Source of the DNA: Rhodococcus triatomae
Lineage (GTDB): Bacteria > Actinomycetota > Actinomycetes > Mycobacteriales > Mycobacteriaceae
Reading direction: 5' to 3'
Assembly: GCF_014217785.1 (NCBI RefSeq)
Contig: NZ_CP048814.1
Coordinates: 4,340,001 to 4,404,000, forward strand
Length of the DNA stretch: 64,000 bases
Shown: in pieces, positions 18,167 to 27,037 of the stretch
Numbering within the stretch: position 1 is the first letter of the stretch
How the letters are laid out: each line of letters opens with the position of its first letter
Translations under genes and position numbers: made by a program
The notes under the pieces: generated by a model
What the model saw: the letters and a program-made list of their open reading frames with translations, nothing else
Told to the model about the DNA's origin: nothing
Databases searched by the model: none

Positions 18167-18847
18167 GTGCTCGTCACTGGATTTCCGGCCGGAATGTTCC
18201 AGACGAACTGCTACATTCTCGCGCACGACGGTGCCGACGAATGCGTGGTCGTCGACCCCGGTCAGGACGCCGCCGGGCCACTCGGGAACTTTCTCGCCGA
18301 CTCGGGCCTGACCCCCGCGGCGGTACTGCTCACGCACGGGCACCTCGACCACATCTGGAACGCGCGCGAGGTCTGCGCCCGGTACGGGGTTCCCGCGTAC
18401 ATCCACCCCGAGGACCGGTACATGCTCACCGACCCCGGTCGCGGGATCGGTGAGGCGCTGAAGCCCTTCGTCGCCGGAATGGAGTTCACCGAGCCCGACG
18501 AGGTGATCGCCCTGTCGGACGGTGACGAGTTCGCGCACGCGGGCATCGAGTTCCTCGTCGAACACACACCGGGGCACACCCAGGGATCGGTCGTGTTCCG
18601 CACGCACACCGACACCGACGAGGGCCGGCTGCCGCTCGCACTCACCGGGGACACTCTCTTCCAGGGCTCCATCGGCCGCACCGATCTCCCCGGCGGCGAT
18701 CACGAACAGTTGCTCGGCTCGATCGCCACCCGGCTGCTCGTGCTCCCGGACGACACCGTCGTGTTGCCGGGCCACGGACCGGCGAGCACCGTCGGCGACG
18801 AGCGCCGCACCAACCCGTTTCTCGCCGGGCTGACCGGATCGAACTGA
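18167..18847 (+). CDS. Metallo-beta-lactamase-fold hydrolase (glyoxalase II-like)
   Basis: This 226-residue protein has the metal-binding motif 'THGHLDHIWN' (HxHxDH), a downstream His in 'VEHTPGHTQGSVVF', an Asp in 'LTGDTLFQGSIGRTDLPGG' and a C-terminal 'VVLPGHGPASTVGDERRTNPFL', all typical of the GloB-like subgroup. It probably hydrolyses a thioester such as S-lactoyl-thiol, but the substrate is not defined by sequence. GTG at 18167 is preceded by GAGGAG with eight bases spacing. A possible -10 (TAGGCT, 18123-18128) lies upstream. hisS follows after 47 bases, as in M. tuberculosis (Rv2581c-hisS). Confidence 0.9.
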   Translation: MLVTGFPAGMFQTNCYILAHDGADECVVVDPGQDAAGPLGNFLADSGLTPAAVLLTHGHLDHIWNAREVCARYGVPAYIHPEDRYMLTDPGRGIGEALKPFVAGMEFTEPDEVIALSDGDEFAHAGIEFLVEHTPGHTQGSVVFRTHTDTDEGRLPLALTGDTLFQGSIGRTDLPGGDHEQLLGSIATRLLVLPDDTVVLPGHGPASTVGDERRTNPFLAGLTGSN

Positions 18848-18894
18848 CCGCCGGACCGCACCGGCGAACATCGACGTAAGGAACACTGACGACT

Positions 18895-20166
18895 GTGAGC
18901 AAAGCAAGCGCCTTCTCCGCTCCCAAGGGCGTCCCCGACTACGTGCCGCCGCAGTCGGCGGAGTTCGTGGCGGTGCGTGACGGGCTGGTCCGGGCCGCAG
19001 AACTGGCCGGGTACGGGCACATCGAGCTGCCGATCTTCGAGGACACCGGCCTGTTCGCGCGAGGTGTCGGCGAGTCCACCGATGTGGTGAGCAAGGAGAT
19101 GTACACCTTCGCCGACCGCGGTGACCGTTCGGTGACGCTGCGCCCGGAGGGCACGGCAGGCGTGATGCGGGCGGTGATCGAGCACGGGCTCGATCGTGGG
19201 CAGCTGCCCGTCAAACTCCGCTACGACGGTCCGTTCTTCCGATACGAGCGTCCCCAGGCCGGTCGGTACCGCCAGTTGCAGCAGGTCGGCGTGGAAGCGA
19301 TCGGAGTCGACGATCCGGCGCTGGACGCCGAGGTGATCGCTGTCGCCGACGCGGGCTTCCGCAGTCTCGGGCTGGACGGTTTCCGGCTCGAGATCACCTC
19401 GCTGGGGGACGACACCTGTCGCCCGCAGTACCGGGAACTGCTGCAGGAATTCCTGTTCCGGCTCCCGCTCGACGAGCAGACTCGGCAGCGAGCCGAGATC
19501 AACCCGCTGCGGGTGCTCGACGACAAGCGTGCCGCTGTGCGGGAGCTGACCGCCGACGCCCCGCTGATGCTCGATCACCTCTCGGACAGTGCGAAGGAAC
19601 ACTTCGAGCAGGTCCTCGGCCACCTCGACGCGCTCGGCGTGCCGTACGTCGTCAATCCTCGGATGGTGCGCGGCCTCGACTACTACACCAAGACCACCTT
19701 CGAGTTCGTGCACGACGGGCTGGGGGCGCAGTCCGGCATCGGTGGCGGTGGCCGCTACGACGGACTCATGGAGCAGCTCGGCGGTCAGCCGTTGTCGGGC
19801 ATCGGATTCGGGCTCGGTGTCGACCGCACCCTCCTCGCGCTCGCTGCCGAGGGGAAGACGGTGGCGCCCCCGGCTCGGGTCGACGTGTTCGGTGTCCCGA
19901 TGGGAACCGAGGCCAAAGCCAGGCTCGTCGTCCTGGCACGGCAGCTGCGCGCGGACGGTATCCGGGTGGATCTCGCCTACGGTGATCGCGGTGTGAAGGG
20001 TGCGATGAAGGCCGCGGACCGCTCCGGTGCTCGGCTGGCGCTCGTACTGGGGGACCGGGACATCACGGAGGGAACGATAGTGGTGAAGAATCTGGCGGAC
20101 GGAAGCCAGGAGTCCGTTCCGTTCGACCTGGTCGGTGCGCGGGTGGGGGAGCTCCTTGTCGACTGA
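18895..20166 (+). CDS. hisS: Histidine-tRNA ligase
   Basis: This 423-residue class II synthetase charges tRNA-His. Motifs include '[11 protein letters not shown]' at the N terminus, '[14 protein letters not shown]' (motif 2 region), '[21 protein letters not shown]', the histidine-specific '[15 protein letters not shown]' and '[17 protein letters not shown]', and the C-terminal anticodon-binding domain ('[27 protein letters not shown]'). Length is normal. GTG at 18895 with AAGGA upstream. Its last codons overlap the start of the next gene. Confidence 0.96.
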   Translation: MSKASAFSAPKGVPDYVPPQSAEFVAVRDGLVRAAELAGYGHIELPIFEDTGLFARGVGESTDVVSKEMYTFADRGDRSVTLRPEGTAGVMRAVIEHGLDRGQLPVKLRYDGPFFRYERPQAGRYRQLQQVGVEAIGVDDPALDAEVIAVADAGFRSLGLDGFRLEITSLGDDTCRPQYRELLQEFLFRLPLDEQTRQRAEINPLRVLDDKRAAVRELTADAPLMLDHLSDSAKEHFEQVLGHLDALGVPYVVNPRMVRGLDYYTKTTFEFVHDGLGAQSGIGGGGRYDGLMEQLGGQPLSGIGFGLGVDRTLLALAAEGKTVAPPARVDVFGVPMGTEAKARLVVLARQLRADGIRVDLAYGDRGVKGAMKAADRSGARLALVLGDRDITEGTIVVKNLADGSQESVPFDLVGARVGELLVD

Positions 20167-20818
20167 GGGGTCGGCCGGGGGACCGGTCGGAGACGGGAGT
20201 GACGAGCGATTGTCACTGGACCTCATTCCGGCGGAGTTGATCCGCCAGCGCCTGCGCATCGTCACGACCCTCACCCTCGTCCTCGCGGTGGGTTTCGGCG
20301 TGCTGGTGGCACTCTTCACCACGCCGCTGGTGGGACTCGTGTTCGGGCTCGTGATCGCCGGTCCGGCGATTCTCCTGGTGATCCGAACGTGGCGGCACCG
20401 AATCACGCTGAGTGGCAACGTTCTCCGGTCGACGGGTCTGTTCGGTGCCACCGAGGTCGACGTCGCGTCGGCCCGCGAGATCGAGATGGTGGTGCGCTCC
20501 GCCCGGCTGAGTCAGGTGGCTTTGCGGGTGCAGGGTGACGGGGGATCGGTCCTGGTGCCCTTGGCCTTCTACACCGGGGCCGGTGCTCGCGAGCTGGAGA
20601 TCCTGCCGTTACGCAAGCTCGCCGATGCCCTGTCGGCAGGTGAGACGGCCTTCGGCGCGGCGGTGGCGTCCGTGCTGATCGGCCAGCTCCGCGCCGAGGC
20701 GCGGGGCGCGGGCCTGGCGGAACGTCCGTTGTACCGGGCCGCGACGACGGCCGCGGGATCGGGGGCACGATCGCAGCGAGCCCTGACCGACGCGGAGGTG
20801 GCGTCACTCGTCGAGTGA
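20156..20818 (+). CDS. Small membrane protein with PH-like domain
   Basis: This protein of about 220 residues has two adjacent transmembrane helices (about residues 26-64) followed by a soluble part ('[30 protein letters not shown]') that resembles bacterial PH-like domains, then an Ala-rich helical tail. Function unknown. The start is uncertain: TTG at 20156, inside the last codons of hisS and preceded by GGGGGAG, seems best; GTG at 20135 and TTG further downstream are alternatives. The 4-codon overlap suggests translation coupled to hisS. The last codons are part of a perfect 16-bp hairpin. Confidence 0.7.
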   Translation: MSTEGSAGGPVGDGSDERLSLDLIPAELIRQRLRIVTTLTLVLAVGFGVLVALFTTPLVGLVFGLVIAGPAILLVIRTWRHRITLSGNVLRSTGLFGATEVDVASAREIEMVVRSARLSQVALRVQGDGGSVLVPLAFYTGAGARELEILPLRKLADALSAGETAFGAAVASVLIGQLRAEARGAGLAERPLYRAATTAAGSGARSQRALTDAEVASLVE

Positions 20819-20828
20819 CGCCACCTCC
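20794..20828. terminator. Perfect 16-bp hairpin over the stop codon
   Basis: A perfect 16-base stem (20794-20809 with 20813-20828) closes a three-base loop. The stop codon of the upstream gene is in the right arm, so the last eight codons are also the left half of the stem. It separates the rightward hisS unit from the leftward 450-residue protein gene and probably terminates transcription in both directions. Confidence 0.8.
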
Positions 20829-20851
20829 GAGAGGGGCCGGGGCCCGAGAAC

Positions 20852-22204
20852 CTATTCGCCGAAGGTCTCGTCGAGGGCGTCGTCGCCACCGCCGATGACC
20901 GGGGGTGCGACCATGCCGAGATCTCCGGTGAAGGCATTGGACTCGCCGGCATTGACCAGGTAGCCCGGAGCGTTGCGGGACGTGTGTTCCTCGTCGGCGC
21001 CGCCGCGTGCGCCGGCACCGCCCATCATTCCGGCACCGCCCATGCCGCCCGCCATCATCGGCGCGCCGCCGGCGGCACCGGCGGGTGCAGCGGGGCCTGC
21101 GGCCCCGGGCATCGTGCCGGCGACCGAACCCGGCTTGGGGACGGGTGCGGCTCCCGGAGTGGCGCCGACCAGGCCCACTCCGCCGCCGAGGCCCGCGACA
21201 CCGGCCATGCCGCCGGCGCCACCGCCGGCGCCGCCTCCGCCGCCACCACCGAACGAGGCGGCCGAGGTGCGGGCGCCGGGCTCCGAGAACGGCGATGCTC
21301 CGACACTCGCGGCCTGCGTCTGCGCCGAGACCAGATCACCGACCGCGCTGCTGACGTTGGACACCATCGGCTTGCCGATGCCTTCGAGCACCTCGCCCGC
21401 AATGGAGAACGGCGAGGGTCCGCCGGGAACTCCGGCAGCCGGAGGCGGCGGGACGGGTACCGGAGCCGCGAGGCCGTTCATGGTGAGCGTCTGCTCGTTG
21501 AGCTCGGTGCGCGTGGCGGTGATGATGCCGACGGCCGCCTTGAGATGTTCTGCGGCCGAGGCCATCAGCATCGCCTGTCCGGGGGGCGTGACCACCATGG
21601 GCGCCGCTGCCGTCGCGGTGGCGACGAACGACTCGATCACGGTGGTGAGGTTGGCGTTGCCCCGGGCGACGGAGGCTGCGGCCGTCTGCGTCGTCGTCGA
21701 GATGTCGCGGCCGCGGTCGCTGAGTTCGGCACCGCTGGCCTGCGCCTGCTGCCCCTGGGCCTGAGCCTCGGCGGCGGCGTTGCTCTGCCACACCTGATCG
21801 AGCGCGGAGAGAGCCGAACTGCTCATCGACATGGCCTGATCGATCAGACCGGAGGACATGCTCAGGATGGAGGTCGGATCGAAGGAACCGAGGGTGCCCG
21901 AGCCGAACATTCCGGTGATGTCGGAGAACGGCGCGAACAGTTGGTCGATCCCCGGGATGCCGAGCCCCTGCCCCTGCATCAGCGCCTCGATCGGGTTGGG
22001 CGGAAGGGGGAACTCCGGCAGGGGAGGAAGTTCGGGAACCGTGAACTCGCCGAGCGGGGTGTCGAGCACGCCCCCGAGCGGTGAGTCGCGGAGGGCGTCG
22101 AGCGGAGTGTCCGGCAGCGGCGCGGAGAGCGCGTCGCCGACGGGAGATCCCTGCAGGAGGTCCATGATCGACTGGGGATCGCCGGTGGGCGTCGCATCCG
22201 TCAT
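20852..22204 (-). CDS. Gly/Ala/Pro-rich protein, putative type VII secretion substrate partner
   Basis: This 450-residue protein has a Pro/Leu-rich start (residues 1-80), a predicted helical region (about 95-235, 'SSGLIDQAMSMSSSALSALDQVWQSNAAAEAQAQ'), a Pro hinge, and a Gly/Ala/Met-rich low-complexity segment (about 315-400) before a short C-terminal block 'NAPGYLVNAGESNAFTGDLG'. No signal peptide or membrane segment is visible. The composition resembles EspB/PPE-type substrates of mycobacterial ESX systems, but no PPE or WxG motif was found. It overlaps the upstream EspC-like gene by 4 bases, so the two are coexpressed and may form a secreted pair. No ESX core gene is in the window. Function unknown. 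Confidence 0.75.
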   Translation of the reverse strand: MTDATPTGDPQSIMDLLQGSPVGDALSAPLPDTPLDALRDSPLGGVLDTPLGEFTVPELPPLPEFPLPPNPIEALMQGQGLGIPGIDQLFAPFSDITGMFGSGTLGSFDPTSILSMSSGLIDQAMSMSSSALSALDQVWQSNAAAEAQAQGQQAQASGAELSDRGRDISTTTQTAAASVARGNANLTTVIESFVATATAAAPMVVTPPGQAMLMASAAEHLKAAVGIITATRTELNEQTLTMNGLAAPVPVPPPPAAGVPGGPSPFSIAGEVLEGIGKPMVSNVSSAVGDLVSAQTQAASVGASPFSEPGARTSAASFGGGGGGGAGGGAGGMAGVAGLGGGVGLVGATPGAAPVPKPGSVAGTMPGAAGPAAPAGAAGGAPMMAGGMGGAGMMGGAGARGGADEEHTSRNAPGYLVNAGESNAFTGDLGMVAPPVIGGGDDALDETFGE

Positions 22205-22524
22205 CGCAACCCTCCCGCGCCGATACCGCCGAACGTGTCGGCGGTGCCCGAATCGGTGCCGTCGTACTCGTCCGCGGTGGAGAACGCTGCGGACGACGTG
22301 GCGACGTAGTGTGCCGCCAACTCCGCGACGGCCTTGGCGTGATTGGCCTGCGCGGTGGCGAACGAGGCCAGGAAGTCCGCTCCGATAGGTCCGAGTACCG
22401 GTGCCAGAGCGGCGAGGTTGGCGGCCAGGTCGATTCCGGCTGCGCTGGTGATCTGTTCCGCGGACTGTGCCGCGGACGCCCCGAACTGTCGAATTCCGGC
22501 TGTTTCGACGGTGACGTCACTCAA
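22201..22524 (-). CDS. EspC-like (DUF2580) type VII secretion target
   Basis: This 107-residue protein is a short helical hairpin protein like EspC (Rv3615c) and DUF2580 members: 'GIRQFGASAAQSAEQI', 'FLASFATAQANHAKAVAELAAHYVATS'. Near the C terminus 'YDGTD' fits the YxxxD/E export signal of type VII substrates. The start is TTG at 22524, preceded by GGGGGAG at good spacing; no better start exists. The gene is first in a two-gene operon with the Gly/Ala-rich protein. In M. tuberculosis EspC is exported together with EspA; a comparable partnership is an inference here. Confidence 0.75.
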   Translation of the reverse strand: MSDVTVETAGIRQFGASAAQSAEQITSAAGIDLAANLAALAPVLGPIGADFLASFATAQANHAKAVAELAAHYVATSSAAFSTADEYDGTDSGTADTFGGIGAGGLR

Positions 22525-22585
22525 AGTTCGACTCCCCCCAGGTGAGAAACTGTTTGTCAGACTCTATCCCACGGCGCGGGCCTCG

Positions 22586-23281
22586 TCAGTCGGTGGGCGC
22601 GGTGTCGGCCAGCCCCGCCGCGGCCAGCGCGCGCCGCGAGTGGGGCTCGATCGCCTGCCCGTCGACACCGAGGACGCGGAGTGCGGCGTCGGCCAGGGTG
22701 CGGCCGATATCGGCGGAGGGGGCCTCGTCCGAGTCGGCGCGGGTGGCGATCACCGATTCGACGATCCGGAACGGGAGGTCGAGCAGTGCCGCATCGTCCC
22801 CGTCCCGGTCCCCGCCCTCCGATTCGAGGACGGCGCGGCGTGCGAGTGCCGCGTACCGCCCGCGCAGGGCCCGACGCTGTTCGACGAACGGGGCCAGGCT
22901 CGGTGACCGCAGTTCGGGAAGCAGGTACAACGCGCCGAGATTCCATCGCGCGGAAGCGAGTTGGCGGGAGTCGAACCAGGCCAGTGCATGGAGTGCGACA
23001 GCGCCGGGCACGTCGGCCGCCGTGAGCGCATCGGCCGCCGCGAGTGCGGGCGAGACCGTGCGTTCGAGCAGAGCCTCGAGGATTTCCTCCTTGGTGGCGA
23101 AGTGGTGGTAGAGCGAGGCCTGGCGGATCCCGACGTCGCGGGCGATCCGACGAGTCGACGTCGCGGTGAATCCCTGGGTGGTGAACAGTTCGGCCGCGGC
23201 GTCGAGGATTTCCTCCGCCGCGCTCGCTCCGGGACGGCGGGGGGAGGTCAGGCGAGGTCGTCCCGGTCCGGTGGTCACCAC
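22586..23281 (-). CDS. TetR-family transcriptional regulator
   Basis: This 231-residue repressor has an N-terminal TetR helix-turn-helix ('EEILDAAAELFTTQGFTATS', 'RRIARDVGIRQASLYHHFATKEEILEALL') and a C-terminal ligand/dimer domain without recognisable specificity. The start is GTG at 23281 (or 23278). It is divergent from the DUF1989/carboxyltransferase operon with 220 bases between them, and a palindrome at 23457-23470 near the operon start is a likely binding site. Regulation of that operon is inferred from this arrangement. Confidence 0.9.
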   Translation of the reverse strand: MVTTGPGRPRLTSPRRPGASAAEEILDAAAELFTTQGFTATSTRRIARDVGIRQASLYHHFATKEEILEALLERTVSPALAAADALTAADVPGAVALHALAWFDSRQLASARWNLGALYLLPELRSPSLAPFVEQRRALRGRYAALARRAVLESEGGDRDGDDAALLDLPFRIVESVIATRADSDEAPSADIGRTLADAALRVLGVDGQAIEPHSRRALAAAGLADTAPTD

Positions 23282-23446
23282 CTCATCATCTCAGGTACCT
23301 GCTGCCGAGTGTCGCCCCGCCCGGTCGGCCCACGCGCCCGTCACCACGGGGTGCGCGCTCGCGGACACATCGTGTTCACACGGGAAACGAGTTCGTTACC
23401 GGCAGCGGCGATTCGGACACCTGGACGTCACCCGTGGCGCGCCGGC

Positions 23447-23470
23447 GACAGGAAAACTGTCAACTGACAG
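23447..23470 (+). promoter_or_regulatory. Candidate TetR operator upstream of the DUF1989 operon
   Basis: CTGTCA-AC-TGACAG at 23457-23470 is a perfect 6+6 inverted repeat. A further half-site GACAG at 23447-23451 makes a second inverted pair with CTGTC at 23457. The site ends 31 bases before the ATG of the first operon gene, in the divergent gap to the TetR gene. A second small palindrome, AACGAGTTCGTT, lies at 23386-23397. Confidence 0.55.
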
Positions 23471-23501
23471 ATATCGACCCGCGTTCGATCGGAGCAGCGA
23501 G

Positions 23502-24356
23502 ATGACCAGCAGTACTGCCACCACCGCGGCAGCACGGGAGCATGCCCGCGCCCAGGGTGGCGTGATCACGGATTCGATGCCGGTGCTCCCGGCCCGCACC
23601 TGGCCCACACCGCCCGCGGGGGTCGACCCGGACACCCTCACCTGGGCCGAGACGGTGCCGGGCGGCAGCTACACGACCAAGGTCCTGGCCCGCGGAACCA
23701 GACTGCGGCTCCGGGACCTCGACGGCCGCGCCTGCGCGCACCTCTCGCTCCACCGCGCCGACGCGCCGTGGGAACGGCTCAACGTGGCCGACACCGTGAA
23801 GGTTCCGTGGCAGGCGTACCTGAGGGTCGGCCATCCGTTGCTCTCCGACCAGGGCCGGGTCCTCGCGACGGTCGTCGGCGACACCTCCGGCCGCCACGAC
23901 GCACTGTGCGGCACCACGACGGTCGCGGCCAACACCGCCAAATACGGTGACGGCACCCTCCATTCGTCTTCGCCCGCCGGTCGGGCCCTGTTCACGGTCG
24001 CCGCGGCGAAGCACGGACTGGCTCCCCGGGACGTCCCACAGACGCTGTCCTTCTTCCACGGGGTCCGGGTGGAGGCGGACGGAACCCTCACCAGCATCGG
24101 CAACGCCGGCGCCGACAAGGCGGTCGAACTGCTCGTCCATCTTCCGCTCGTCGTGATGGTCGCGAACACGGCGCATCCGCTCGACCCGGCACCGGAGTTC
24201 GGTACCACCTCGCTGGAGGTGCTCGCCTGGCGCGGCGCGGACCCGACGGAACCGGACGGCGCCGATCCGGAGTACCACCGGGCGCATCTCAACACCGAAG
24301 ACCTCTGGGCTGCCCGAGCGGCAGGAACCGCGGCGACCGAATCGAGGACGAAATGA
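23502..24356 (+). CDS. Urea carboxylase-associated protein 1 (DUF1989)
   Basis: This 284-residue DUF1989 protein matches the first of the two proteins that accompany urea/guanidine carboxylase. The pair has been described as a carboxyguanidine deiminase (CgdA/CgdB) in guanidine-using bacteria. Visible family features are 'VPGGSYTTKVLARGTRLRLRDLDGRACAHLSLH', 'WERLNVADTVKVPWQAYLRVG', 'HDALCGTTTVAAN' and 'TLSFFHGVRVEADGTL'. ATG at 23502 has GGAG about ten bases upstream; the frame is open further upstream but the extension is not protein-like. It is the first gene of a tight three-gene operon (4-base overlaps). Confidence 0.85.
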   Translation: MTSSTATTAAAREHARAQGGVITDSMPVLPARTWPTPPAGVDPDTLTWAETVPGGSYTTKVLARGTRLRLRDLDGRACAHLSLHRADAPWERLNVADTVKVPWQAYLRVGHPLLSDQGRVLATVVGDTSGRHDALCGTTTVAANTAKYGDGTLHSSSPAGRALFTVAAAKHGLAPRDVPQTLSFFHGVRVEADGTLTSIGNAGADKAVELLVHLPLVVMVANTAHPLDPAPEFGTTSLEVLAWRGADPTEPDGADPEYHRAHLNTEDLWAARAAGTAATESRTK

Positions 24357-25012
24357 CCACGACGGCAGTACCTTCCCCGGCCCTGGTGCCCGGTGCCCTC
24401 GTCCGTGACGAGACCGCGCCCGCGCGTGGTCCGTGGTCCGCGGTGATCGCCGCGGGGGACGTTCTCACGATCGTCGACCTCGACGGTAACCAGGCGGTGG
24501 ACACCTTGATCTACGACGCGGTCGATGCGGAGGTGCGCTACTCGGCCGCCGCCACCGTGTCGGCGCAGCGCAACATCTTCCTCACCGCCGGGAGTGTGCT
24601 CCGCTCGGACGACGGCGACCCACTCATGACCCTGGTCGCCGACGAGGTGGGCAACCACGACACGGTGGGTGGCGCGTGCTCGCGTGAATCGAACACCCTC
24701 CGCTACGGACACCACACCGCCCACCAGCACGCGTGCGTGGAGAACTTTCTGGTCGAAGGTGCGAAATGGGGGCTCGGCAAGCGAGACCTGGTGTCCAACA
24801 TCAACTTCTTCATGAACGTCCCGGTCGACGCCGACGGCACTCTCGGAATCGTCGACGGGCTCTCGGCGCCGGGTAAGCGGCTGGCGTTGCGGGCCGAGCG
24901 CGACGTCCTCGTCCTGGTGTCGAACTGTCCGCAGATCAACAACCCGTGCAACGGATTCGACCCGACCCCGGTGCGGATGATCGTCACCTCGCCCGAGGGC
25001 GGCGCACCGTGA
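24353..25012 (+). CDS. Urea carboxylase-associated protein 2 (DUF1989)
   Basis: This 219-residue protein is the second DUF1989 paralogue. Typical segments are '[17 protein letters not shown]', '[23 protein letters not shown]', '[20 protein letters not shown]', '[28 protein letters not shown]' and the C-terminal '[21 protein letters not shown]'. Conserved Cys, His and Glu residues could bind a metal. By analogy with CgdA/CgdB it should form a heteromer with the preceding protein and act on carboxyguanidine or a related compound. ATG at 24353 overlaps the previous stop and its own stop overlaps the next start (GTGA). Confidence 0.87.
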   Translation: MTTTAVPSPALVPGALVRDETAPARGPWSAVIAAGDVLTIVDLDGNQAVDTLIYDAVDAEVRYSAAATVSAQRNIFLTAGSVLRSDDGDPLMTLVADEVGNHDTVGGACSRESNTLRYGHHTAHQHACVENFLVEGAKWGLGKRDLVSNINFFMNVPVDADGTLGIVDGLSAPGKRLALRAERDVLVLVSNCPQINNPCNGFDPTPVRMIVTSPEGGAP

Positions 25013-26991
25013 CTGCGAAGATGACGCTGCTCCGCCCGGGAATGCTCGCGACCGTGCAGGACCACCCGGGCCGAGTCGGGTACTGGCAGGTCGGCGTTCC
25101 GCCGTCGGGGCCGATGGACGACCTGTCGTTCCGGCTCGGCAACGTCGCTGTCGGCAACCCGGAGGGCGCGGCGGGTATCGAGGCGGTCATGGCAGGGCCG
25201 GCGGTCCAGTTCGACCAGGACACGGTGGTGTGCGTGAGTGGAGCGCCGGTACCGGTGACGGTGGTCGGTGTGCCACGGGCGCAGTGGCAGCCGATCCGGG
25301 TGCCTGCCGGAGCCGTCCTCGACATCGGCACTGTCTCCGGCCCCGGCCTGCGGATGTACCTGTCGGTGCGCGGCGCCGTGTCGGTCGACGAATTCCTCGG
25401 CAGCGCGGCAACGTTCACTCTCGGGAGATTCGGTGGACACGAGGGTCGCGCGCTGCGGGTGGGCGACATCCTGACGATCGGTGACGAGCCCGAGGCGCCC
25501 ACCCGTCCGCTGCCGTCCGAGCATCTGCCCGCACTCGGCACGCACTGGGAACTGGCGGTCACCGAGGGGCCGCACGGGGCGCCGGAGTTCTTCACCCGCG
25601 GGGACATCGACACCCTGTACGCCACCGACTACGAGGTGCACTTCAACTCGGACCGCACCGGCGTGCGCCTGATCGGTCCCCGACCGGACTGGGCGCGCCC
25701 GGACGGTGGGGAGGCCGGCCTGCATCCGTCGAACATCCACGACAACGCCTACTCGGTCGGCGCGCTGGACTTCACGGGAGATACGCCCATCCTGCTCGGC
25801 CCGGACGGGCCCAGCCTGGGTGGCTTCGTGTGTCCGGTGACCGTGGTGGCCGCCGACCGGTGGAAACTCGGTCAGCTGGCGCCCGGCAACACCGTGCGGT
25901 TCGTGCCCGTGCAGGTGCAGGCCGCCGCGTCGCCGCGGGTGTTCGGGGCTGCGCGTCGTGCCGGAACCGGTCGGGTGCACCGCGGCGGCGGGGACGGCGA
26001 CGACGGTGTGATCGCCCGGCGTGACGGCGAGGTCGCCGTCACCTACCGCCGGTCGGGAGACGACAACGTCCTCGTCGAGTACGGCGACATGACACTGGAT
26101 CTCGCGCTCCGCGCTCGTGCCCATGCGCTGCACCAACGGCTCGAACGCGAGCGTCCGGCCGGGCTGCTCGATCTCACTCCCGGCATCCGCTCGCTCCAGG
26201 TGCGGGTGGACCCGGACGTTCTCCCGATCTCGACACTCATGGGATTGCTGGGGGAGGCCGAGGAGCAGTTGCCCGCGGTGGACGAGCTCGTGGTGCCCAG
26301 CCGTACGGTGCGGCTACCGCTGTCCTGGGACGACCCCTCGACCCGCGAGGCCATCCAGCGCTACATGCACGGGGTGCGTGCGGATGCCCCGTGGTGCCCG
26401 TGGAACATCGAATTCATCCGGAGGATGAACGGACTCGACTCCGTCGCGGACGTCTTCGACACCGTCTTCGGCGCCGAGTACCTCGTGCTCGGTCTCGGCG
26501 ACGTCTATCTGGGGGCCCCGGTGGCGACGCCTCTCGATCCACGGCATCGTCTCGTGACCACCAAGTACAACCCCGCCCGTACCTGGACGCCGGAGAACGC
26601 GGTGGGGATCGGTGGTGCCTACCTGTGCATCTACGGGATGGAGGGGCCGGGTGGGTACCAGTTCGTCGGACGGACGACCCAGGTGTGGAACCACCGGCAC
26701 CCGCAGGCGTCCGGAATGTTCGAGGAGGGCACGCCGTGGCTGCTCCGGTTCTTCGACCGGATCTCCTGGTACCCGGTGGAGCCGGAGGAACTGAGGGACC
26801 TGCGTGCCGACATCGCGGCCGGCCGCGGCGGCGGTGTCGACATCACGGAGGGCACGTTCACACTGGCGGAGCACCGGCGCTTCCTCGCCGAGAACGCGGC
26901 CTCGATCGGCGAGTTCCGTGGCAGGCAGTCGTCGGCGTTCGCGGCCGAGAGGCAGCGGTGGGCGGATGCGGGGGAGTTCGCGGCCGGCTGA
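25009..26991 (+). CDS. Orphan urea/guanidine carboxylase carboxyltransferase module
   Basis: This 660-residue protein contains the two cyclophilin-like carboxyltransferase halves of urea carboxylase: AHS2/KipA-like at about residues 6-305 ('[29 protein letters not shown]', '[17 protein letters not shown]') and AHS1/KipI-like at about 340-600 ('[17 protein letters not shown]', '[33 protein letters not shown]'). A full urea or guanidine carboxylase has a biotin carboxylase domain before these and a biotin carrier after them, about 1200 residues in all; both are absent. The end '[16 protein letters not shown]' corresponds to the point just before the carrier. It may work with biotin subunits encoded elsewhere, or biotin-independently like 5-oxoprolinase PxpBC. 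GTG at 25009 overlaps the DUF1989 stop. Confidence 0.88.
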   Translation: MTAKMTLLRPGMLATVQDHPGRVGYWQVGVPPSGPMDDLSFRLGNVAVGNPEGAAGIEAVMAGPAVQFDQDTVVCVSGAPVPVTVVGVPRAQWQPIRVPAGAVLDIGTVSGPGLRMYLSVRGAVSVDEFLGSAATFTLGRFGGHEGRALRVGDILTIGDEPEAPTRPLPSEHLPALGTHWELAVTEGPHGAPEFFTRGDIDTLYATDYEVHFNSDRTGVRLIGPRPDWARPDGGEAGLHPSNIHDNAYSVGALDFTGDTPILLGPDGPSLGGFVCPVTVVAADRWKLGQLAPGNTVRFVPVQVQAAASPRVFGAARRAGTGRVHRGGGDGDDGVIARRDGEVAVTYRRSGDDNVLVEYGDMTLDLALRARAHALHQRLERERPAGLLDLTPGIRSLQVRVDPDVLPISTLMGLLGEAEEQLPAVDELVVPSRTVRLPLSWDDPSTREAIQRYMHGVRADAPWCPWNIEFIRRMNGLDSVADVFDTVFGAEYLVLGLGDVYLGAPVATPLDPRHRLVTTKYNPARTWTPENAVGIGGAYLCIYGMEGPGGYQFVGRTTQVWNHRHPQASGMFEEGTPWLLRFFDRISWYPVEPEELRDLRADIAAGRGGGVDITEGTFTLAEHRRFLAENAASIGEFRGRQSSAFAAERQRWADAGEFAAG

Positions 26992-27037
26992 GGAGCACCG
27001 GTTGACAGGTGCTCGCACACATGTTCGACTTGGGCTC

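Noticed and set aside
23282..23501. Possible guanidine riboswitch upstream of the DUF1989 operon.
   Set aside because: I looked for ykkC-I core sequences and for paired ACGR-loop hairpins of mini-ykkC and did not find a convincing set. The palindromes there fit protein operators better. A covariance-model search would decide.
27002..27037. Perfect TTGACA as a full sigma-70 promoter for the radical SAM gene.
   Set aside because: No acceptable -10 hexamer is found at 16-18 bases; it is reported only as a possible -35 in the gene entry.
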